The notes under the pieces: generated by a model | The model's database searches: none | What the model saw: only the letters and a program-made list of their open reading frames with translations | What the model was told of the DNA's origin: nothing | Translations under genes and position numbers: made by a program | Origin: Desulfobacteraceae bacterium | GTDB lineage: Bacteria > Desulfobacterota > Desulfobacteria > Desulfobacterales > UBA5616 | Assembly: GCA_030620375.1 (NCBI GenBank) | Contig: JAUXEW010000067.1 | Coordinates: 1-11,725, forward strand | Direction: 5' to 3' | Length of the DNA: 11,725 bases | Shown: positions 6,325 through 11,725 of the stretch, in pieces | Layout: each line of letters starts with the position of its first letter | Position numbering within the stretch: the first letter of the stretch is position 1

Positions 6325-6825
6325 ATGGATACCAATTTTGAGACCTATGTTACGCGAATCAACTATACATTGGAAAATGTAATTGTCCCTCAAATCCAAT
6401 CGGATTTTATCCGCAGCCAGGTGTTTGCCGTTATGGAGCTGCTGCATCAATTGACCTCGCGCCTAGAATATCGGCATGAACTTTTATTGGAGGACATCGA
6501 ACGTCTCAGGGGCATCATACAAACCGTAATTAAGACGTTCAGCAAACATAAAATCCACATTCCGGAAGACATCTTAAGCGAAACCGACATTCAAGCTCAT
6601 GAAATATATGGAAAACCATTAATGGCAATACACGATCGATTGGAAGTTGCAGTAGGCAATGCCATAAATCTTTTCTATAAAAACAGAGACCAAATTAAAA
6701 ACCCGAGGGAGATTGAACACCACATATTAGTACAGATATCCAGCGGCATAACCCGTGACGTAACCCTGTTTAAACCAGAAATGATGCACGAACTCTCCGA
6801 AAAATATCAGAAAAAGGAGGCGTAA
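6325..6825 (+). CDS. Unrecognised all-helical protein linked to the kinase (possible LvaB-like partner)
   Basis: I do not recognise this 166-residue protein. It lacks a signal peptide, membrane segment or cysteine motif and looks almost entirely alpha-helical and charged. Notable stretches are the N-terminal helix TLENVIVPQIQSDF, a long helix rich in Leu, Glu and Arg around residues 30-75 (RLEYRHELLLEDIERLRG), and a Lys-rich end (KYQKKEA). The start is ATG 6325; a TTG at 6316 is in frame but only 2 nt after the GGAG (6310-6313). It starts 5 nt after the kinase stop and overlaps the next gene by one base (TAATG), so all three are probably made together. In the levulinate pathway the kinase LvaA works with a small helical protein, LvaB (DUF6285 family). 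Position and helicity suggest an equivalent role, but I cannot show homology. Confidence 0.7.
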   Translation: MDTNFETYVTRINYTLENVIVPQIQSDFIRSQVFAVMELLHQLTSRLEYRHELLLEDIERLRGIIQTVIKTFSKHKIHIPEDILSETDIQAHEIYGKPLMAIHDRLEVAVGNAINLFYKNRDQIKNPREIEHHILVQISSGITRDVTLFKPEMMHELSEKYQKKEA

Positions 6826-7727
6826 TGTCCATTCTGTCACCACAAGATGATTTTATACATCAGGATTATCCCCGGCAAGATGTAAAACCGTGGAAAGAAA
6901 ATTGGTATTTTAACTTTATCGATCGGAAAAATCAGGCGTGGGGAATCAATCATATCTCTCTTCAACGAAACATTCAGAAAGGCCGGTTCACCGCCATGCA
7001 CGTTATAGATGGTGAAACAATCCCTTATGTGAATGAAATTGATTTAGACGAAAATTTTTCAGAACTGACGGACGGTAATTTCCGGGTGGACATTATTGAA
7101 CCTCATCGGAAATATCATCTGACGTTCAATGGTCCGAGCCATTCTGTTAGCCTGAACTATGAAGCTCGATTTGAGTTGTTTGATTATGCAAAACGAGACA
7201 CGGATAATGGCTTCAAGGACGAAGACACCCTTGCCATAGAGCATTACGAACAAGGCATGCTGGTGAGCGGCACGATTAAGAAGGATGAGAAATCTCGGTC
7301 GATTTCATGTTTCGGTCACCGGGATCATTCCTGGGGATACCGAAACGAAGAAAATATCAGGGGGTGGAACTGGATCGCCGCGCAGTTCCCTTCACGAACC
7401 ATCAACTTGTACCAACTGGTTGTTGACGGCAGCGATAACGTCCAAAGCGGGTTTGTTTCAACGGGTAACGGCAATATAGGCGTTCAAAGTCTTAAAATTG
7501 TTTCTACAAAATGGGATGAAAACAACGCTCCCCTATCCGCAACTTACGAATTTAATGATGAAAACGATCGAATTTGGACAATGACATCGAAAAAATTCTC
7601 AGGAATTTTTTTGCCCATGAATGAAGAAGGTGCCGGAGTGCATGAAGTCTTTTCAGAATTCATACTTGAAGAAACCGGTGAAAAAGGGGAGGGCATTGAT
7701 GAGCATCTGGTGAATCCGGCACCCTAA
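6825..7727 (+). CDS. CrtC/AttH-like (lipocalin-like) protein, DUF7064/DUF7065 type
   Basis: The 300-residue protein appears to be mostly beta-strand and has the motif GHRDHSWGYR at 164-173 followed by WNWIAAQF (181-188). This RDHSWG pattern is typical of the double-lipocalin-like superfamily that includes AttH and the carotenoid hydratase CrtC, and of the uncharacterised pair I know as DUF7065 (N-terminal half) and DUF7064 (C-terminal half). The exact Pfam names are from memory. No signal peptide or membrane segment is seen, so it is probably cytoplasmic. The start ATG overlaps the previous stop (TAATG) and follows AAGGAGG. Relatives as I recall them occur in lipid, steroid or hydrocarbon breakdown clusters without a proven reaction. 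Here it may bind or transform the phosphorylated acyl-CoA made by the kinase; a hydratase or lyase role is speculation. Confidence 0.75.
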   Translation: MSILSPQDDFIHQDYPRQDVKPWKENWYFNFIDRKNQAWGINHISLQRNIQKGRFTAMHVIDGETIPYVNEIDLDENFSELTDGNFRVDIIEPHRKYHLTFNGPSHSVSLNYEARFELFDYAKRDTDNGFKDEDTLAIEHYEQGMLVSGTIKKDEKSRSISCFGHRDHSWGYRNEENIRGWNWIAAQFPSRTINLYQLVVDGSDNVQSGFVSTGNGNIGVQSLKIVSTKWDENNAPLSATYEFNDENDRIWTMTSKKFSGIFLPMNEEGAGVHEVFSEFILEETGEKGEGIDEHLVNPAP

Positions 7728-7733
7728 GCCGGA
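7715..7733. repeat. Stem-loop at the end of the plus-strand gene cluster
   Basis: TCCGGC and GCCGGA form a perfect 6-bp stem with a 7-nt loop that contains the stop codon of the CrtC/AttH-like gene. No T-run follows on either strand, so it is a weak terminator candidate in the 80-bp gap between convergent genes. It may protect the mRNA end or limit read-through. Confidence 0.4.
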
Positions 7734-7807
7734 AAGGGGCGTTTTGCAAAGGTCTCAACCTGTCGTCATCGGTATATTAGATTCGCTCGCTATTGCGGTT
7801 CAGACGA

Positions 7808-9436
7808 TTATATCCGTACCACTTTTCCCGGATTGACTGTCTCATCCAGGCGGCCTCCATTTTTCACCATCCGTCCGTTAATGAATACCGTTTTGATTCC
7901 GCTGGGCGGATTGCCGATCTCTGTTGGCGTCTGATTATCTTTTACGGTATTCCAGTCAAAGACCGTAATATCTGCCGCCAGGCCTTTTTTTAGAAAGCCT
8001 CGATCCTTTATACTGAAGCGGTGGGCGGAAGCACCGGTCATTTTTCTTACGGCTTCTTCCACCGGTATCAGTTGTCTTTCCCTGGCATATTGAAGCAAAA
8101 GCGGAAACGTGCCATACGAAGCCGGATTCTGTACCCCGCCATGCGGACAAACCACGGTGTCTGTCATAAACAGGCAAGCCGGGTGTTTTATCAGGGCATC
8201 AATGATTTCCATGTTGCTGTAGTTATGGTTTAAGACCCTGGCCGTTCCATTGGTCTTCATAGAAATGTCAATTAACGCTTCAAAGGAACTGATCCCGAGT
8301 AACTCAGCAATTTGTCCTAAAAATAAGCCGTTATATTGATTGAGGTCCGGGTGACCGGCATAAGATATCTGAATGTCGTCGTAACCAAATCCCAACATCT
8401 CGGAAGTAAATTCCATCTCTGATGCCACCTTTTTTAAGGCCGCTCGATCATGGTAATACTCCGGCAATCCGCCGAGAAACCAAGCCGGCAGGACCACATT
8501 AATAACGGAGTTGCCGCAGTGATAAGGATAGGTGTCGATCATTATGTCAACTCCCTCATCAATAGCCTTGTCAATAACTTCCAAACATTGCTTATATGTC
8601 GGATGAGAGTTGGAACCGGCAAACATGAGATGTGAGTATTGAAGCCTAACGCCTGTTTTCCTTGACAAGTCGATCATCTCCTGAAGAGAAAGTACATTAT
8701 GAGGTATACCATCCGGGACGATTTCATACGCCATTGAGAGGACGGATAACGCCCGTCCGTGGACGGTTATGAGCTTGTTTTTTTTCTTGACCATTTCTGC
8801 GATTTGACTGATTTCTTCATTTGTTGCAAAAATACCGGGTTCATACATTAGCCCGAAAGAAACGCCGACCGCTCCCTGGTCCATTGCCTCTTCGAGAAGC
8901 TTTAGAAGCTCTTTCATCTCATCCGGTTTCAGTGGATCCTCATCAAATCCGCGCATTGAAGCCACAGATGTTCCCTGCCCGGCCAGCTCGACCAGATTGT
9001 GGCGCAATCCATTGTATTCCAGATAATTAAAAAATTCCTCCATGGTGGCCCATTCTATTTCAAAGAGGTTTGAATCACCTAATCTCATCAGCTCCATATA
9101 TCTGCTGTTCAAGCGAAGGGCAGCCGGGCTGAATCCGCAGTTTCCTGCGACGAAGGTCGTAACGCCTTGTTCGATAAACGGTGACGTAAGATCCGGTCTT
9201 TCTTTGATTGGCAGTATCCAGTCCATGTGAGAGTGCATGTCAATGAACCCGGGTGCTACAACAAGGCCTGAGCAGTCGATTTTTTGACAATCAATCTGAA
9301 TGGACTGACCGGAAACCTCTTTTATTTTATCACCCTCGATGAGCAGGTCACCGATAAAGCCTTTACCACCCGTTCCGTCAATAATGGTACCGCCTGCCAG
9401 CAAAATATTTGATTTTGTATTATGTTGAACCGTCAT
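7808..9436 (-). CDS. N-acyl-D-amino-acid deacylase family amidohydrolase
   Basis: This is a metal-dependent amidohydrolase of the D-aminoacylase/dihydroorotase-like group, 542 residues. The expected metal and active-site marks are present: APGFIDMHSHMD with H68 and H70, GNCGFSPA with the zinc-binding C100, SFGLMYEPG (193-201), TVHGR with H226, YSHLMFAGSNSH with H269, and D426 in MTDTVVCPHG. The C-terminal SYGTFPLLLQYARE and the beta-sandwich part GLAADITVFDW...GIKTVFINGRMV match the family. The usual SDG around the catalytic aspartate is changed to TDT, so the substrate may differ from simple N-acyl-D-amino acids. An upstream TTG at 9460 is in frame, but AAGGAG lies between it and ATG 9436 at correct spacing, so the ATG is chosen. 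It is the last gene of a leftward unit with two sensor-kinase genes and is cytoplasmic by lack of a signal peptide. Confidence 0.9.
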   Translation of the reverse strand: MTVQHNTKSNILLAGGTIIDGTGGKGFIGDLLIEGDKIKEVSGQSIQIDCQKIDCSGLVVAPGFIDMHSHMDWILPIKERPDLTSPFIEQGVTTFVAGNCGFSPAALRLNSRYMELMRLGDSNLFEIEWATMEEFFNYLEYNGLRHNLVELAGQGTSVASMRGFDEDPLKPDEMKELLKLLEEAMDQGAVGVSFGLMYEPGIFATNEEISQIAEMVKKKNKLITVHGRALSVLSMAYEIVPDGIPHNVLSLQEMIDLSRKTGVRLQYSHLMFAGSNSHPTYKQCLEVIDKAIDEGVDIMIDTYPYHCGNSVINVVLPAWFLGGLPEYYHDRAALKKVASEMEFTSEMLGFGYDDIQISYAGHPDLNQYNGLFLGQIAELLGISSFEALIDISMKTNGTARVLNHNYSNMEIIDALIKHPACLFMTDTVVCPHGGVQNPASYGTFPLLLQYARERQLIPVEEAVRKMTGASAHRFSIKDRGFLKKGLAADITVFDWNTVKDNQTPTEIGNPPSGIKTVFINGRMVKNGGRLDETVNPGKVVRI

Positions 9437-9480
9437 ATCTATCGTCTCCTTGTTTTCCAATTGCCGGGTAAGATTTTTTT

Positions 9481-10155
9481 CTAAAGAACAGGATGATCTA
9501 GTCTGCTCGGTAGAATGATAGCGACGGAATGCCTTTTTTCATCTATCTTTAATTCGGCATTAAGGAAATTCAATACAGCTTTACCCTGCTCGCTAAATAA
9601 CGGTTTTTCGGGCATCTCGACTAAATTATGGAGCTCTGTAAAGTGAACGCTGATGCCGGATGTGTCCTTTTGACAATTTATTTTAACGACTTTTTCTGCG
9701 CCGGCAACATCCATGGCATAATCGAGACAGAACCATAATAGATTATTCAAGAAAAACGGGCTGGTGGTCATCGTAACGGGCGAATCCGGAAGGAGAAGAT
9801 CAATGGCTACGCTGCGCATTGACGCAAACCGGTTGGATAAAGAAACGGTTAATTCCAGTATTTCACACGCGTCAACTTGTTTTACCGGCTCATCAATACT
9901 ATGAGAAAGTCGGTTCATGTTTTGGATAATTCGATCTGCGCGGACAACTTGTTTGCCAAAGCGGTCCGCTAACGTATCAATTCGCTCAATGTTTAGCGGT
10001 GCTCCTTGTTTTGCTATATGGGTCAAATCCTTAATGAGTCCGGCGTTTTCATTAATGATCGCCAGGACATTTTTAATTTCATGGGATATGGACGCCATCA
10101 TCATCCCAAAAAATTGAAGTCCGGTCTTTTCCATTTGGTCCGTTACCACACTCAT
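9481..10155 (-). CDS. Histidine-kinase-like protein with intact H-box but degenerate ATPase domain
   Basis: The 224-residue soluble protein begins with a dimerisation and phospho-accepting helix: SISHEIKNVLAIINENAGL at 22-40, with the likely phospho-accepting H25. This helix closely matches that of the neighbouring full kinase. The following region has the layout of an HATPase domain but not its working residues. The N-box position (FLNNLLWFCLDYAMD, about 135-149) has lost the Mg-ATP asparagine pair, and no DxGxG or GxGLGL glycine motifs exist before the final strand VAIILPSR. It therefore probably cannot bind ATP or phosphorylate itself. It could take phosphate from the neighbour, dimerise with it, or act as a phosphatase. 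The ATG follows AAGGAGACG; the gene lies 98 nt after the full kinase and 44 nt before the deacylase gene, so the three are likely co-transcribed. Confidence 0.8.
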   Translation of the reverse strand: MSVVTDQMEKTGLQFFGMMMASISHEIKNVLAIINENAGLIKDLTHIAKQGAPLNIERIDTLADRFGKQVVRADRIIQNMNRLSHSIDEPVKQVDACEILELTVSLSNRFASMRSVAIDLLLPDSPVTMTTSPFFLNNLLWFCLDYAMDVAGAEKVVKINCQKDTSGISVHFTELHNLVEMPEKPLFSEQGKAVLNFLNAELKIDEKRHSVAIILPSRLDHPVL

Positions 10156-10253
10156 TGTCCGTCTCCTTGCTTTTCTATCACTTTGTTTATTGCCGGCTAT
10201 TCGCCCTCCCCGGGCCTTGCCATACGGGCGCTTCGACCCCTGAAAATGGTAAT

Positions 10254-11725
10254 TTATTTCTTCGTGAACCCTAAGGGTTTAAGTGGTAATACGATGGTAA
10301 ATATTGTTCCTTTGTTTACTTCGCTGCTTAATTCAATGTCACCGCCCAGTTCTTTTACCAGGCCGTATGTAATGGAAAGCCCCAGCCCCGTTCCGGCGCC
10401 GGTTTTTGCTTTTGTAGAGAAAAAGGGCTCGAATACATAAGGGATATCTGATTCCGGGATTCCGCATCCATTGTCCTCACAGACAATCTTAACATATTCT
10501 TGACCGATGGTTTCAGCTTTTAGTTGGAGCCGGCCCTCATCGCTCATTGAAGCGAATGCATTATTCACCAGATTCAAAAGAATCTGCTGTAATTTGCCGC
10601 GATCCGTCTCAAATTCAGGAATATCATCCGGCACTTGAACGTCAACTTCAATGGCTCGGTAATCCGCCTCTTTTTCCATAAAGCCGAGAACTTCTAATAT
10701 CACTTCTTTTAAATTAATTGATTGAATGCTCACATCCATGTGCCGGGCGAACCGCAATAAACGCCGGGTTATTCTGCTACAGCGCTCAACAGAAGCCGTA
10801 ATCGCATCCATGATTTGCATCAGCTTGGGATTTTGTGTGTATTCCGGTTTATAGGCAAACAGATCCTTAACAAGCCCGGCTTTTTCATTAATAATGGCCA
10901 GTGGGTTATTGATCTCATGGGCGATTCCTGCGGCAAGCCTTCCGATGGTCGCCAGCTTATTGGAATATTCCAGCATATGAAGGGATTTTACCCGCCTTTG
11001 ATCCGATAATTTTAACCGTCGTACCATATAAGTTATAACAATCAGGATCCAGACCAGAATCACGGTAATACTGATTATTAAATACCATATCAGGTCCATA
11101 CGGCTATCGCGCCACGGTTTCATAAGCTTGTTTTTCGGCTGTACGGCCATCAGGATAAAAGGTGTTTCCGGAATATAGCGGTAACCGACAATTAAAACTG
11201 AAAAATCAGGAATTTTAACTTCCATTACATTGGTATGTGGCGTAAATTCAGGAACAGGGAGTTGAATTTCTTCCAATACGTCTCCAAAATATTGGGAAGG
11301 TGTTTGGAGCATTCCTCTAGTATTGATCAGGAAAAGATCACCTTCACCGAGTCTTTCGTATTGGGATAACATACTCGTAAACTGGTGCTCGATGGTAGCC
11401 CTTAATACATAAAACGAGCCATCAGGAAGATTATGTTTTATGGCAATCGCCAGATGCGGAACATTCCTGAACCCCAAAAAGATTTCGCTGATATAGGTCC
11501 CGCGATCTAATACATTTTTGAACCATTCTTGTTTGCTGTAGTCTTTCCCTTCCAGACGGTAAGGCCCTTGATAAGCTTGTTGATAGCCGTTCGTGTCAAT
11601 TACACCGATATCGGTAAAACCACCAAATCCTTTTTGGAGATTTTTTAGAATTTCAGAGAGTCTTTCCGGGTCCGTCAACTCATCAACACTATTATCATAT
11701 ACAGTAAACTCCAAGGCTGATTTAC
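10254..11725 (-). CDS. Membrane sensor histidine kinase with Cache-like periplasmic domain (5' end cut by right edge)
   Basis: The reading frame stays open to the right edge; a TTG at 11714 is not a convincing start and the N-terminal membrane segment is missing, so the gene begins outside the window. Counting from that TTG, residues 1 to about 200 form an extracytoplasmic sensor domain of double-Cache type (DYSKQEWFKNVLDRGTYISE and similar strands). A single membrane helix follows at about 208-231, then the H-box GIAHEINNPLAIINE with H266. The ATPase domain has the N-box QQILLNLVNNAF, G1 DNGCGIP, F-box FEPFFSTK and G2 GTGLGLSI, all intact. The H-box resembles NtrB/ZraS/DctB kinases. Cache domains usually bind small organic acids or amino acids, but the ligand is unknown. 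Its response regulator is not in the window. Confidence 0.93.
   Translation of the reverse strand, partial: KSALEFTVYDNSVDELTDPERLSEILKNLQKGFGGFTDIGVIDTNGYQQAYQGPYRLEGKDYSKQEWFKNVLDRGTYISEIFLGFRNVPHLAIAIKHNLPDGSFYVLRATIEHQFTSMLSQYERLGEGDLFLINTRGMLQTPSQYFGDVLEEIQLPVPEFTPHTNVMEVKIPDFSVLIVGYRYIPETPFILMAVQPKNKLMKPWRDSRMDLIWYLIISITVILVWILIVITYMVRRLKLSDQRRVKSLHMLEYSNKLATIGRLAAGIAHEINNPLAIINEKAGLVKDLFAYKPEYTQNPKLMQIMDAITASVERCSRITRRLLRFARHMDVSIQSINLKEVILEVLGFMEKEADYRAIEVDVQVPDDIPEFETDRGKLQQILLNLVNNAFASMSDEGRLQLKAETIGQEYVKIVCEDNGCGIPESDIPYVFEPFFSTKAKTGAGTGLGLSITYGLVKELGGDIELSSEVNKGTIFTIVLPLKPLGFTKK

Noticed and set aside
9437..9460. N-terminal extension of the deacylase from TTG 9460
   Set aside because: The Shine-Dalgarno sequence lies within this extension and is properly spaced for ATG 9436.
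10202..10230. CGCCC/GGGCG pair between the two kinase-like genes as an intrinsic terminator
   Set aside because: The arms are only 5 bp with a 19-nt loop and no T-run follows; the genes look co-transcribed.
1..11725. CRISPR array, insertion sequence, tRNA or phage genes
   Set aside because: No regularly spaced long repeats, transposase or integrase motifs, terminal inverted repeats or tRNA-like cloverleaf were seen by eye on either strand.

Overview
The window most likely comes from an anaerobic sulfate-reducing bacterium of the Desulfobacterota, probably near Desulfobacterales. The left edge carries dsrA complete and the first part of dsrB, the catalytic subunits of dissimilatory sulfite reductase. 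The DsrA sequence is of the reductive bacterial type and looks like those of Desulfobacterales from memory; no search was run. Base composition appears moderate (mid-40s percent GC by eye, not counted).

Layout: (1) 1-1678, minus strand: dsrA then dsrB, leaving the left edge. They are read from a strong sigma70-type promoter at about 1819-1847 with a leader of about 130 nt. (2) 1679-2157: a 479 bp divergent intergenic region with the dsr promoter, small inverted repeats and a -10 box for the rightward gene. (3) 2158-7727, plus strand: a catabolic-looking island. It holds an MFS transporter of SLC45/sucrose-carrier type, two subunits of a family I CoA-transferase, an APH-fold kinase of the ACAD10/11-LvaA type, an unrecognised all-helical protein, and a CrtC/AttH-like (lipocalin-like) protein. 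The last three are tightly linked. (4) 7808-11725, minus strand, convergent with the island: a membrane sensor histidine kinase with a Cache-like sensor domain (cut by the right edge), a small related protein with an intact phospho-accepting helix but a degenerate ATPase domain, and an N-acyl-D-amino-acid deacylase-family amidohydrolase.

How the genes may work together (inference): the transporter imports an organic acid or related compound, the CoA-transferase makes its CoA thioester, and the kinase phosphorylates a hydroxyl on the acyl-CoA, as LvaA does for 4-hydroxyvaleryl-CoA and ACAD11 for 4-hydroxyacyl-CoAs. The two following proteins would be the partner and the next enzyme. No LvaC/ACAD-type dehydrogenase domain is present here, so the step after phosphorylation is open. 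Electrons from such oxidation would feed sulfite reduction by DsrAB, but the adjacency alone does not prove a link. The sensor kinase pair has no response regulator within the window. No tRNA, rRNA, CRISPR array, insertion sequence or integrase was seen.
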